A stretch of 64,000 nt of DNA from Thermococcus sp. LS1 (GTDB taxonomy: Archaea; Methanobacteriota_B; Thermococci; Thermococcales; Thermococcaceae), in contig NZ_SNUJ01000002.1 of NCBI RefSeq assembly GCF_012027395.1, forward strand, positions 1 through 64,000. Direction: 5' to 3'. Positions within the stretch are counted from its first letter, which is position 1. Each line of letters opens with the position of its first letter. Below the pieces are notes generated by a model. It was given only the letters and a program-made list of their open reading frames with translations. It searched no databases and was not told the origin of the DNA. The translations under genes were made by a program, and so were the position numbers. Of the stretch, positions 1 to 7,659 are shown piece by piece.

Positions 1-119
1 CGTGCTACTCCTGTACGGAGAGGGTCCAGATAGTGGACGTTGAGACCGGAAAGGCCCAGACCCTGAACGAGCAGCAGTTCAACATGCTCTCAATACAGAA
101 GGGCAAGGAGGTGGCCTGA
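1..119 (+). CDS. [NiFe] hydrogenase large subunit, C-terminal end (partial)
   Basis: Only the last 38 codons are in the window; the frame begins at base 3. They hold a Cys-x2-Cys pair (CYSCTERV) close to the C terminus, the position of the second metal-binding Cys pair of NuoD/HycE-type hydrogenase large subunits, where it ligates the Ni-Fe site. The stop overlaps the start of the ferredoxin-type subunit as TGATG. With the small subunit and Mrp genes downstream this points to a membrane-bound group 4 hydrogenase (formate hydrogenlyase, CODH-linked or Mbh type). Which electron donor it uses cannot be read from this fragment. Confidence 0.8.
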   Translation, partial: CYSCTERVQIVDVETGKAQTLNEQQFNMLSIQKGKEVA

Positions 120-736
120 TGGCCCAGGCGATTTCATTCACCGACAGGCTCAAGTTCTGGAAGCGGCCCGAGGAGGACGTTAAGAAGGCTCCCGTCACGA
201 CTCCTTATCCTTTTGTTGATATCGAAAAGCCGCCGGAATACAGGGGCATACCCCACATAGACCCCAACCTCTGCATTGGCTGTGGTGCCTGTGTTAGGGC
301 CTGTCCACCAGACGCGCTCACGATAGAGTGGGACTTCGAGAACGGGAGGAAGAGAATCGTCTTCAACGCCGCGCGCTGCATAAGGTGCCACCGCTGCGTC
401 GAGGTCTGTCCAACCGGTGCGATGCAGGGCACAACGAGGTTTGAGATAGCGACGCCGAACAAGGAGGACCTCATCGAGGTTGTTGACCACAAGCTCTACA
501 GATGCCCGCGCTGTGGGCGGTACGAGGAGTTCACCGAGAGGCAGATACAGAAGATGTTCCAGATTCTGCCGAAGGAAGTCATTGACCAGCACGGCATAGC
601 TGAGAGGGCTTTTCTCTGCAGGGAGTGCAGGATGGAGGAAAGCGCCAAGACCTTAGCGGTTCAAGGGCCCTATGCGGATAGCCTTCTCCTTTCCCTCTAT
701 CCGAGAGGCTCAAAGGTGATGGGTGAGAGGAGATGA
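119..736 (+). CDS. Hydrogenase 4Fe-4S ferredoxin-type subunit (NuoI/HyfH-like)
   Basis: A 205-residue electron-transfer subunit that should relay electrons from the donor module to the small subunit of the membrane hydrogenase. Two classical [4Fe-4S] motifs are visible near residues 52-63 (CIGCGACVRACP) and 90-101 (CIRCHRCVEVCP). A C-terminal extension carries two further Cys pairs (CPRC and CREC), a possible zinc or third cluster site as in HycF/HyfH-type proteins. It begins inside the stop of the large subunit and ends with an ATGA overlap with the small subunit, so the three are translationally coupled. Confidence 0.85.
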   Translation: MAQAISFTDRLKFWKRPEEDVKKAPVTTPYPFVDIEKPPEYRGIPHIDPNLCIGCGACVRACPPDALTIEWDFENGRKRIVFNAARCIRCHRCVEVCPTGAMQGTTRFEIATPNKEDLIEVVDHKLYRCPRCGRYEEFTERQIQKMFQILPKEVIDQHGIAERAFLCRECRMEESAKTLAVQGPYADSLLLSLYPRGSKVMGERR

Positions 737-1533
737 GCGGGTTGAAGTCCGTTTGGGTCTTCCACGTTGACAGTGGGAGTTGCAACGGCTGCGACATAGA
801 GATACTCGACGTGCTCACGCCCTACTACGACGCCGAGAGGCTCGGAATAAAGCTCGTGCCGAGTCCAAGACATGCCGATGCCCTCCTCGTTTCAGGCCCA
901 CTCACGAGGCAGACTTACTACGCTGTCAAAGCCGCCTACGAGGCGATGCCGCCGAAGCCGAGGATAGTTGTGGCCATAGGCACCTGCGCGTCCAGCGGGG
1001 GTATATTCTACAACGGTTACCCAATCTACAACCCGAACCCGGAGAGGGGAAGCGACAGGCTCAGGACGGGCGGAATAGAGGTTCTTTTAGCGGAGTACGG
1101 GAAAAAGCCCGACATGTACATACCAGGATGCCCGCCGAGTCCGGAGGAGATACTCTACGGACTGGCTCAGCTCCTCGGCCTGAAGGAGAAGAAGATGAAG
1201 GGCGAGTACTACTATGCAGACGAGATTGAGTTCGTTCTTCCAGAGAGACCGATTGAGGAGAGGATTTACCTGACGCTCAGAGAATCCCTGAGGCGCGTCG
1301 TGGGGTACTTCGACAGGGAGAAGGTTCTCGAGGACTTCATGGCCCTTGTGGAGAAGGCCCAGGAGAGCGAGAACCCGAGGGAGAGGCTCCACGAGCTGGT
1401 CATCGGCTACTTCCTGAGGGAGAAGGACTCCCGTGTGAAGTTCGCGATAAGGTTCCTCGAAAACGAGTACTGGAGGTTGAAGGATGCCTACGAAAAGAGG
1501 CACCTGGCACTTGTTAAAGCTGGTGTACGTTAA
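733..1533 (+). CDS. Hydrogenase small subunit (NuoB/HycG/MbhJ-like)
   Basis: A 266-residue small subunit of a group 4 [NiFe] hydrogenase. The proximal [4Fe-4S] ligands can be seen as CNGCD near residue 18, GTC near residue 92 and PGCPP near residue 138. The roughly 100-residue C-terminal extension beyond the NuoB-like core is rich in Glu, Lys and Arg. The ATG overlaps the previous stop. In the complex it sits between the ferredoxin-type subunit and the catalytic large subunit on the cytoplasmic side of the membrane. The gene order large subunit, ferredoxin subunit, small subunit, then Mrp genes is the arrangement of hydrogenase-antiporter clusters in Thermococcales. Confidence 0.87.
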   Translation: MSGLKSVWVFHVDSGSCNGCDIEILDVLTPYYDAERLGIKLVPSPRHADALLVSGPLTRQTYYAVKAAYEAMPPKPRIVVAIGTCASSGGIFYNGYPIYNPNPERGSDRLRTGGIEVLLAEYGKKPDMYIPGCPPSPEEILYGLAQLLGLKEKKMKGEYYYADEIEFVLPERPIEERIYLTLRESLRRVVGYFDREKVLEDFMALVEKAQESENPRERLHELVIGYFLREKDSRVKFAIRFLENEYWRLKDAYEKRHLALVKAGVR

Positions 1534-1789
1534 TCCACCTTACGTCTCGAAGGCGATGGCGCACTTCGCCGGCGACATGGCCGTGTTAGAGGAAATAGGA
1601 ACGCTAAATGAGAAAACCGTCGAGATAATCAAGGAGAGCCTCGGGGCAAAGGGAAACGAGATAGACCTGTCTATAAGCGACCTGATACTGATACCAGTGG
1701 AAAGGCTGCCCGAAGACGATAGGAAGCTCCTCTTAAAGGTCGCCCAGGAGCTTGGGGCGGACGCCAAGCTCAAGATAGTGAGGAGGTGA
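1484..1789 (+). CDS. Small hydrogenase-cluster protein of unknown function
   Basis: I do not recognise this protein of up to 101 residues. The body (VYVNPPYVSKAMAHFAGD onward) is soluble, has no Cys cluster motif or membrane segment, and ends in a basic tail. The ATG at 1484 follows GGAGG at 7 nt but overlaps the small subunit by 50 bp; a GTG at 1523 just before its stop is an alternative start giving 88 residues. It sits between the small subunit and mnhF, so it is presumably an accessory or linker subunit joining the hydrogenase and antiporter modules, possibly in the place MbhK holds in Mbh clusters. That role is inferred from position alone. Confidence 0.65.
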   Translation: MPTKRGTWHLLKLVYVNPPYVSKAMAHFAGDMAVLEEIGTLNEKTVEIIKESLGAKGNEIDLSISDLILIPVERLPEDDRKLLLKVAQELGADAKLKIVRR

Positions 1790-1793
1790 GGGT

Positions 1794-2078
1794 ATGAGCC
1801 TTGAGTCCCAGTTCTTCCTGCTGATGAAGTTTGTGATACCGGTTTATCTGCTGGCTTTCATCATCTATGCCGTCAGAGCCTTCAAGGGGCCAACGATAGC
1901 GGATATAATCCTCGCCGTTGACTGTCTCTCCTTCGATGTGGCAGCGTTCATGGCCATCCTTGCGGTTTACTTCAAGAGCGTTTACTTAGTGAGCGGGGCG
2001 ATAATTCTGGCACTGTGGGGCTATCTGCTGGATATCTACATCGCCAAGCACCTGGTGAGCAAGGAGGTGGGAGCATGA
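1794..2078 (+). CDS. mnhF: Mrp-type Na+/H+ antiporter subunit F
   Basis: A 94-residue membrane protein with three predicted helices. The sequence RAFKGPTIADIILAVDCLSF is typical of MrpF/MnhF (family motif RxxxGPxxxDR, here with D-I). It is the first of seven Mrp-like genes that form the ion-translocating arm of the hydrogenase complex, exchanging Na+ and H+ across the membrane. GAGGTGAGGGT supplies a ribosome binding site 5 nt after the previous gene. Its stop overlaps the mnhG start. Confidence 0.85.
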   Translation: MSLESQFFLLMKFVIPVYLLAFIIYAVRAFKGPTIADIILAVDCLSFDVAAFMAILAVYFKSVYLVSGAIILALWGYLLDIYIAKHLVSKEVGA

Positions 2079-2431
2079 GCGTTCTGTTCTACATAGGAGC
2101 GCTTCTGATAGTCATAGGCGCCCTCTGCGATTTCTTCGGGGCGTTGGGATTACTCCGCTTCCCGAACTTCTACGTTAGGCTGCACGCTGCGACCGTGGGC
2201 ATCATCGGCGGTGCAGCGGTTCCGCTCTTCGGCGTTGCCCTGCTTGCCCTTGGCGCTGACTTCCTGCCCAACAGGTACGCCATAGCGGGGGCGAGCTTCA
2301 TCACCGGGGTGATAGTGCTCCTTGCCTCACCCGCTGGAAGCCACGCTTTGGCATACGCCGCCCACAGGGCCAAGCTCGTGGAGTGGGAGCCCAAAGTGGA
2401 CCACCTCGGGGAGGTGAGAGAGAGTGATTGA
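2075..2431 (+). CDS. mnhG: Mrp-type Na+/H+ antiporter subunit G
   Basis: A 118-residue membrane protein with three helices. The segment LGLLRFPNFYVRLHAATVG is the MnhG/PhaG signature (LRFPDxYxRLHAxTK), with Lys replaced by Val-Gly. I chose the ATG at 2075 because GGAGGTGGGAGC precedes it and it overlaps the mnhF stop (ATGA); the longer reading frame from 2015 lies inside mnhF. It belongs to the same Mrp module. Confidence 0.87.
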   Translation: MSVLFYIGALLIVIGALCDFFGALGLLRFPNFYVRLHAATVGIIGGAAVPLFGVALLALGADFLPNRYAIAGASFITGVIVLLASPAGSHALAYAAHRAKLVEWEPKVDHLGEVRESD

Positions 2432-2678
2432 AGTTCACCTGCTCATCCTCAGCCTCGCCCTCATCCTGGGATTCATAGCCAGCTATCTAGCGGTTATGGA
2501 GAGGGATCTGCTTAAGGCAGTGGGCTTTTCCTCCGTCCAGGCCATAGCCTACGCCATAGCCTTCTACATCCTAATGGCACCGGACATAGTTCTCGCCTAC
2601 ATAGCGATAGCCGTGGGAATATACTCTGCCCTGCTGATATTCGCCATCAGCAAGACCGAGAGGTATGAGGTGGTGTGA
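2424..2678 (+). CDS. MnhB N-terminal-like (MbhD-type, DUF4040) subunit
   Basis: An 84-residue membrane protein with three helices that matches the short MbhD/MrpA-C-terminal type (DUF4040-like): an early acidic helix end, then DLLKAVGFSSVQAIAYAIAF and a final helix. The start is a GTG at 2424, preceded by GAGGTGAGAGA, and overlaps mnhG by 8 bp. In Mbh and Mrp complexes this piece corresponds to part of the MrpA C-terminal region that lines the ion path. The family assignment comes from hydropathy, length and gene order. Confidence 0.72.
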   Translation: MIEVHLLILSLALILGFIASYLAVMERDLLKAVGFSSVQAIAYAIAFYILMAPDIVLAYIAIAVGIYSALLIFAISKTERYEVV

Positions 2679-3452
2679 ATGAGGGGCAAGGGCCTCATCA
2701 CGGCGGTTATAATCCTGACCTTCGCCGCGCTCATGACTTACGCTGTTGTCTCCCTCCAGGTCTTCGGTGAGAGTACCGGAGTTAGACCCCTTGGCGAGTT
2801 TTACCTTAAAAATAGCTATTTCGGGGATTACTCTGCCAGGAGTCCTGAAGTTGTTACCTCAATCCTCTGGGACTACCGTGGCATTGATACGCTTTTCGAG
2901 ACCGCGGTGTTCTTCCTCGCAATAATAGGCAGCCTAACCGTCTTCAGGCTCACCAGGGAGCAGGAGAAAGAAGTCAAGAATGTTGAAAGCGCTCCAACCG
3001 AGCTGACGCCAATAGTAAAGGACGTTACTAAAGTCATCGTCGTCATGATCCTTGCCGTCTCAGCCTCGATTGCTCTGCACGGTCACTTAACGCCCGGAGG
3101 AGGCTTCCAGGGCGGTTCAGCATTGGCTGTGGCACCACTCCTCATAATAGCGGCATACTCAAAATACACTCTGGAAGGCCACGGCATGGACAAAACCAGG
3201 GCTTTAATCCTTCGTTCCATCGGACTGCTTGGCATAGCTCTGGTTGCTCTGGTTCCGCTCCTCAGCGACGGCTTCATCATGCAGAACCAGCCAATATTCC
3301 CGGCTGAGATTGGAGGCCAGCTTATCGGTGGTTCCCTAATCTACTACAACTTCTTCGAGTTCCTGGCTGTTGGCGCTGGATTCACGGCGGTATTCCTCCT
3401 CCTGAGCATACCAGAGGAGAAGTTCAAGAAAATCCTGGGGGTGAAGAAATGA
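2679..3452 (+). CDS. mnhB: Fused MbhE-like/MnhB antiporter subunit
   Basis: A 257-residue protein in two parts. Residues 1-100 resemble the MbhE type (a signal-anchor-like helix, then DYRGIDTLFETAVFFLAIIG). Residues 110-257 are MnhB/MbhF-like, with four helices and the segment HGHLTPGGGFQGGSALAVAP, the family core (HGHxTPGGGFQGG). In the Pyrococcus furiosus Mbh cluster these are two genes (mbhE, mbhF); here they are one reading frame. The start lies directly after the previous stop, and its own stop overlaps mnhC. Confidence 0.85.
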   Translation: MRGKGLITAVIILTFAALMTYAVVSLQVFGESTGVRPLGEFYLKNSYFGDYSARSPEVVTSILWDYRGIDTLFETAVFFLAIIGSLTVFRLTREQEKEVKNVESAPTELTPIVKDVTKVIVVMILAVSASIALHGHLTPGGGFQGGSALAVAPLLIIAAYSKYTLEGHGMDKTRALILRSIGLLGIALVALVPLLSDGFIMQNQPIFPAEIGGQLIGGSLIYYNFFEFLAVGAGFTAVFLLLSIPEEKFKKILGVKK

Positions 3453-3841
3453 GCACTTCAGAGTTCCTGTGGGCTTACCTCTGGGTCGTCTTACTGCTCA
3501 CGCTGGCGGTATCGCTGTACGGCATAATCGCTAGGCCGAACATGCTGAAGAAAATCATATCCCTCACGATACTCGGCGATGCCGTCAACGTCATGGTCGT
3601 TCTCATAGGCTACCGCCTCACCTATCCAATCGCCCCACCGATACTGCCATCGCTCTCAAAGGAAGCGTTGGAAGGGTTCGTGAGCTCTGCCGTTGATCCA
3701 CTTCCGCAGGCGCTCGTCATAACCGCCGTCGTCATAGGAATGGCGGTGAACATGCTCCTCGCGGTGCTGGCGATACAGCTCTACCGCCTCTACGGCACGC
3801 TCGACGTGAGGGAGATAGCGAAGAGGGGTGGTGAGGAATGA
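3449..3841 (+). CDS. mnhC: Mrp-type Na+/H+ antiporter subunit C (NuoK-like)
   Basis: A 130-residue protein with three helices that fits MnhC/NuoK: the core ITAVVIGMAVNMLLAVLAIQ resembles the ALVLTAIVIGFA family pattern, followed by a short cytoplasmic tail. The segment DPLPQALVITAVVIG gives the typical NuoK/MnhC sequence D-P-(L/V)-P-Q-A-L. It overlaps mnhB and mnhE by 4 bp each. In the complex it neighbours the MrpD-like pump. Confidence 0.87.
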   Translation: MSTSEFLWAYLWVVLLLTLAVSLYGIIARPNMLKKIISLTILGDAVNVMVVLIGYRLTYPIAPPILPSLSKEALEGFVSSAVDPLPQALVITAVVIGMAVNMLLAVLAIQLYRLYGTLDVREIAKRGGEE

Positions 3842-4323
3842 GGGGGGTCATTCCAACGGCCCTGCTCGCGTTCATCACGTACATAATCTTCACTGGTTCA
3901 AGCAGTCCCTACGACCTGTTCACTGGAGCGGTTGTGGCAATAGGAGTGGGGCTGCTGATGGGGAAATACGTTGTTCAGAATGATGCCAAGGCCATAAATC
4001 CAGTGAGGTGGCTGTGGGGACTCGCCTACTTCCTCTGGTATATGCTCGTGGCAGAGACGAAGTCCCACATAGACGTCATAATCAGGATTATCACCGGCAA
4101 CTACAACCCCGGAATAGTGAAGGTGCCTATTGGTGTCGAGACGAGCTACGCCAAGACCCTCGTGGCGAACTCGATAACCAACACCCCTGGAACGGTCGTA
4201 GTAGACATGGACGAGAACTACCTCTACGTGAACTGGATTGACGTGACGACTCTGGACCCTGAGAAGGCTAAGGGAGAAATCTCGGCGGACTTTGAGAGGT
4301 TCGCGAAGAGAATATTCGAGTGA
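3838..4323 (+). CDS. mnhE: Mrp-type Na+/H+ antiporter subunit E
   Basis: A 161-residue protein with two to three N-terminal helices and a soluble C-terminal half that carries the MnhE pattern: KTLVANSITNTPGTVVVDMD (family NSITLTPGTLTxD). It is joined to mnhC by an ATGA overlap and followed after 10 nt by mnhD. It is a structural subunit of the antiporter module; no catalytic residues are expected. Confidence 0.87.
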   Translation: MRGVIPTALLAFITYIIFTGSSSPYDLFTGAVVAIGVGLLMGKYVVQNDAKAINPVRWLWGLAYFLWYMLVAETKSHIDVIIRIITGNYNPGIVKVPIGVETSYAKTLVANSITNTPGTVVVDMDENYLYVNWIDVTTLDPEKAKGEISADFERFAKRIFE

Positions 4324-4333
4324 GGTGAGAGGC

Positions 4334-5899
4334 ATGGATGTGGTCGGACTGACACCAATCATTCCAGTACTGTTTGCCTTTGGACTTCCCCTCACGTCGA
4401 TTATTATCAAGGGCAACAGGAAGATAATCCAAGCGTATGCCCTATTGGGAACAGGTTTAACTTTAATCAGTGCCTTTAAGCTCTTCCAGCTGGCCTACTC
4501 TTCGGATAAGCCCCTGATTTACACCTTTGGTAAGTGGGTGGCTCCAATAGGCATAATCTACGAGGTTGACAGGACTGGCGCTCTCATAACCCTGGTTACT
4601 GCTGCGCTGATGTTCCTGATTGCGATTTACAGCTACCGCTACCTGGAGCACGAGGAGGGCTTAGAGTGGTACTACACGCTCTACCTCGGCCTTGAGGCAG
4701 GTTTACTCGGCGTTCTCCTCACGGGCGACGCCTTCAACCTCTTCGTCATGATAGAAGTCACAAGCATCGCAGCGTATGCCCTCGTGGCGTTCTACAGGGG
4801 AAGGAGGGATGCCGTGCACGCTGCCCTTAAGTACGCATTCATAGGCGCCATAGGAACCACCATGTACTTCCTCGCGCTTGGAATACTCTACGGCGCCTTC
4901 GGCACGGTTAATCTTGCCGATTTGACGGCAAAGGTTCACGGAATGGACTTCCCTCTAACTGGTGCTCCAGTTGGGGATATCGTGGTTGCCTCGGGTGTTG
5001 CCTTGGCCTTGGCAACCTGGGCGTTCCTCATAAAGGCCGCAATAGTCCCGAACCACTTCTGGCTTCCAGAAGCGCACCCAGCAGCGCCGAGTCCAATCTC
5101 GGCCGTACTCTCTGGATTAGTCGTCAACGTCGGTGTCTACTCACTCATCAGGTTCCTCTACACCGTCTACGGCGGCGAACTCGCGCCGGGCTTGGCGAAA
5201 GTAGTTGGTACCCTTGGAACGGTGCTCATTGCCCTCGGTGCAGTCTCGGCACTCTTCGGTGCCCTTATGATGAACGTCCAGCGCGACGTGAAGAAGCTCA
5301 TTGCTTACTCCACGATAATGCACATGGGCTACCTGTTCATGGCCGTTGGCCTCGGCACCCAGCTTGGACTCCAGGCGGCACTTTTCCATATCATTAACCA
5401 TGCCATCGCCAAGGCCCTCCTCTTCCTCGCCGCTGGGATGTTCATCCACGCCGCTGGCTCCAGGGACATCGGCGATTTGACCGGTCTTGGCAGGCAGATG
5501 CCAGTCGCCACCTTCAGCCTGGCAATAGCAACGCTGAGCCTCGTGGGGATCCCACCGCTCAACGTCTTCTTCAGCAAGTTACTGCTCTTCGATGCGCTGA
5601 TGGAGAGGAGCCTTGCCCTGGCAATGGTCATAGTCGTCAGCTCAGTTATTGCGCTCGTTGCTTACATGCGCGTCCTCTACAGAGTATGGCTTGGCAAGCC
5701 GTCCAGAGAAGTGGTAGTGGGAGAATCTATGAGCATGGCATTCGTGGTGCTCCTGCTGGCGGCTGCGGTTGTTGTGATAGGCCTCGCCGCGCCGGTGATA
5801 CTCCAGCACTACATCGAACCTGCCGCGGCCCAGACGATGGACTACAGGCTTTACATCCAGACCGCCCTGGAGTATGCGTCAAGATTAAAACTCCTCTAA
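4334..5899 (+). CDS. mnhD: Mrp-type Na+/H+ antiporter subunit D (NuoL/M/N family)
   Basis: A 521-residue polytopic protein with about 14 helices, the proton-pumping-type subunit of the module. The key acidic residue is seen in FNLFVMIEVTSIAAYALVAF, and the Lys/His-rich channel helices in AAIVPNHFWLPEAHPAAPSP, both diagnostic of the NuoL/NuoM/MrpD family. The ATG at 4334 follows GAGGTGAGAGGC and avoids the overlap that the longer frame from 4292 would need. It is the last gene of the antiporter module; a T-rich stretch (5907-5912) follows. Confidence 0.9.
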   Translation: MDVVGLTPIIPVLFAFGLPLTSIIIKGNRKIIQAYALLGTGLTLISAFKLFQLAYSSDKPLIYTFGKWVAPIGIIYEVDRTGALITLVTAALMFLIAIYSYRYLEHEEGLEWYYTLYLGLEAGLLGVLLTGDAFNLFVMIEVTSIAAYALVAFYRGRRDAVHAALKYAFIGAIGTTMYFLALGILYGAFGTVNLADLTAKVHGMDFPLTGAPVGDIVVASGVALALATWAFLIKAAIVPNHFWLPEAHPAAPSPISAVLSGLVVNVGVYSLIRFLYTVYGGELAPGLAKVVGTLGTVLIALGAVSALFGALMMNVQRDVKKLIAYSTIMHMGYLFMAVGLGTQLGLQAALFHIINHAIAKALLFLAAGMFIHAAGSRDIGDLTGLGRQMPVATFSLAIATLSLVGIPPLNVFFSKLLLFDALMERSLALAMVIVVSSVIALVAYMRVLYRVWLGKPSREVVVGESMSMAFVVLLLAAAVVVIGLAAPVILQHYIEPAAAQTMDYRLYIQTALEYASRLKLL

Positions 5900-5924
5900 C
5901 CTCTCAATTTTTGGAGGTGTTGGA

Positions 5925-6365
5925 ATGAGCATTGAGGCGGCAAAGCAGAGTCTTCTTCAGCGGATAAGGGAATTCTACGGCGACAATCTGCTCTCCGTGG
6001 TCTTCTACGGGGCACATCTGAAGGGAGGGCTTGATGAGATTGATGTGCTGGTTATAATCGATGAACCCTACGACCCGGTCAAGATCAACCGGGTGGCGGA
6101 CTTTATAGAAAACATCAAGGAGCCCGTTGAGGAGGAATACGGCCACTTCATAGCCTTTGAGCTCTACACGAGGGAAGAGGCGGAGAACTTCCACTCGTCC
6201 TTCCTCGACGTTGCCAAGGCCCACGAGATTGCCTACGACAGGGACAACTACTTCCAGAACCTGCTCAGAGAGATGCTAAATCCGAAGAAGACTATGGAGT
6301 ACGTGAAGTACATAAGCACCATCGAGTACATCCCAGTGGATGAGGAGAAAAGGGAGGAGCAATGA
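5925..6365 (+). CDS. Nucleotidyltransferase-like protein
   Basis: A 146-residue soluble protein. The segment [20 protein letters not shown] has the shape of the minimal nucleotidyltransferase motif (GSxxxG...DxDhhV), but the usual GS is GA and the Asp pair is E-I-D, so the catalytic centre may be degenerate. A ribosome site GGAGGTGTTGGA precedes the ATG. It overlaps mobA by 4 bp and is separated by only 25 bp from mnhD, so it may be co-transcribed with the hydrogenase operon. Its function is unknown; a role in cofactor or regulator modification is a guess from context. Confidence 0.65.
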   Translation: MSIEAAKQSLLQRIREFYGDNLLSVVFYGAHLKGGLDEIDVLVIIDEPYDPVKINRVADFIENIKEPVEEEYGHFIAFELYTREEAENFHSSFLDVAKAHEIAYDRDNYFQNLLREMLNPKKTMEYVKYISTIEYIPVDEEKREEQ

Positions 6366-6943
6366 TAGGAGCAGTTTTGGCCGGGGGGAGGGGCAGACGC
6401 TTCGGCGGCAATAAGCTGCTCTTCAGGATAGACGGGAAGCCGCTTGTTCTTTACGCCGTCGAAGCCCTTGAAGCCACCAAAGAAATAGATGGGATCGTCC
6501 TTGTGGCTTCTCCCGAGAATGCAGAACGTCTGAAAAAGTTCGGCTACGAGGTCATCGTTGACGAGCTGATGGTCGGTCCCATAGGCGGCATCTACACTGC
6601 ATTGAGCCTCGATGATGCCTTCGTGGTGGCTGGCGACATGCCCCTGATAGTCCCAGAATTCGTTGATTACATAATTCGTGAATTCAGGAAAAGTGGGAAA
6701 GCAGTCTGCGTTCCGCGCTGGAGTAATGGATACATAGAACCCCTCCACGCGGCTTACTCTGAGGGATTCAGAAAAATCCTTGAGGAACAGATTAAGAGCG
6801 GAGACTACATGATAAGGAAAGCCATAGAGAGAGTCGACACCTGCTACCTGCCGATAGAGGAGCTTCCGGAGAGGTGGCGCGAGAGCTTCTTCAACGTGAA
6901 CAGGAAGGAGGATTTAAGGAAGCTTACCCATGCCTCTTTCTAA
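6362..6943 (+). CDS. mobA: Molybdenum cofactor guanylyltransferase (MobA-like)
   Basis: A 193-residue nucleotidyltransferase. The N terminus has the MobA signature ([20 protein letters not shown]; family LAGGxSxRMGxxK), and the second-site acidic pair appears as VAGDMPLI near residue 85. MobA transfers GMP from GTP to molybdopterin or tungstopterin, giving the bis-MGD cofactor of formate dehydrogenase and other oxotransferases. The position just after a hydrogenase-Mrp operon fits a formate hydrogenlyase setting, but no formate dehydrogenase is in view. Its last 20 bp overlap a convergent gene. Confidence 0.8.
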   Translation: MIGAVLAGGRGRRFGGNKLLFRIDGKPLVLYAVEALEATKEIDGIVLVASPENAERLKKFGYEVIVDELMVGPIGGIYTALSLDDAFVVAGDMPLIVPEFVDYIIREFRKSGKAVCVPRWSNGYIEPLHAAYSEGFRKILEEQIKSGDYMIRKAIERVDTCYLPIEELPERWRESFFNVNRKEDLRKLTHASF

Positions 6944-7157
6944 TCCACCACTTCTTTGCCTCGGGCAGGTAGATTATCCCTGCAGCTGCAACGAACACCA
7001 GTCCAACAATGAACCATCCCCAGTACCACGCGAGGAAGCCGATGCCGAGAAACAGGTCTTTTAGGGTCTCGTATCGGCTCTCCTCTGCTCTGATATCAAG
7101 AACGAAGGCCAAGAGTGAGAGGACACCTGCAATCATCCACAGGATGTTCCAGTCCAT
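6924..7157 (-). CDS. Small two-helix membrane protein
   Basis: A 77-residue protein with two clear membrane helices (residues 5-20 and 38-66) separated by a charged loop ([14 protein letters not shown]) and a basic tail [10 protein letters not shown]. It belongs to no family I can name. Its ATG follows immediately on the hycI stop (TGAATG), so it is the last gene of the hypA-hypB-hycI operon, and its 3' end overlaps mobA tail to tail. A link to hydrogenase assembly is suggested by the operon only. Confidence 0.7.
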   Translation of the reverse strand: MDWNILWMIAGVLSLLAFVLDIRAEESRYETLKDLFLGIGFLAWYWGWFIVGLVFVAAAGIIYLPEAKKWWIRKRHG

Positions 7158-7634
7158 TCATTCGCCCCCGTTAAGCGAATCTGCAATCGCCTGTGCCAGC
7201 ATCTCAGCCCTCTCTCTTATCACCTCGCTCGGCTCCTCGAAAAGACCGAGCGAGCGTGGCTGGCAGCCTATGAGGACGAACTTTGCATTTACTCTCGTTT
7301 TGAGGTACTGGACTAAGAATTTGAGGGGCAGACTATGGGTCGAAACAGCCTCACCGAGTGTTCCCTCTGGATCGGCGACTACGAGCTCTCCGTGCTCCCC
7401 ACCGAAGTCAACGGCATCGACGAAGATAACCAGATCAGGCTTGAACTCTGCTATCTTTCCGGTGTAGCTCTCGGGCACTTCACCGCAGTTGATGACTAAG
7501 ACGTTCGGGCTTTTGACAAGCTCCGCCAGTATCTCCGCCACAAAGACACCAAAGGCGTCGTCTCCCCTAAGTTCGTTCCCTATGCCGCAGATAACGATAC
7601 GTTTAGCGTTCTGGAAGAGTTCTTCGAGCTCCAT
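7158..7634 (-). CDS. hycI: Hydrogenase maturation endopeptidase HycI
   Basis: A 158-residue protease that removes the C-terminal peptide of a [NiFe] hydrogenase large subunit after nickel insertion. The family signature GIGNELRGDDAFGVFVAEIL is near residue 16; the Glu and Asp of NELRGDD and the Asp in VIFVDAVDFG, with a later His (STHSLPL), are the usual nickel-sensing residues. I chose the ATG at 7634, preceded by TTTTGGGGTGGGACT; an upstream ATG at 7676 would overlap hypB. It is the third gene of the maturation operon. Confidence 0.87.
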   Translation of the reverse strand: MELEELFQNAKRIVICGIGNELRGDDAFGVFVAEILAELVKSPNVLVINCGEVPESYTGKIAEFKPDLVIFVDAVDFGGEHGELVVADPEGTLGEAVSTHSLPLKFLVQYLKTRVNAKFVLIGCQPRSLGLFEEPSEVIRERAEMLAQAIADSLNGGE

Positions 7635-7659
7635 AGTCCCACCCCAAAATAAAGTAAGA

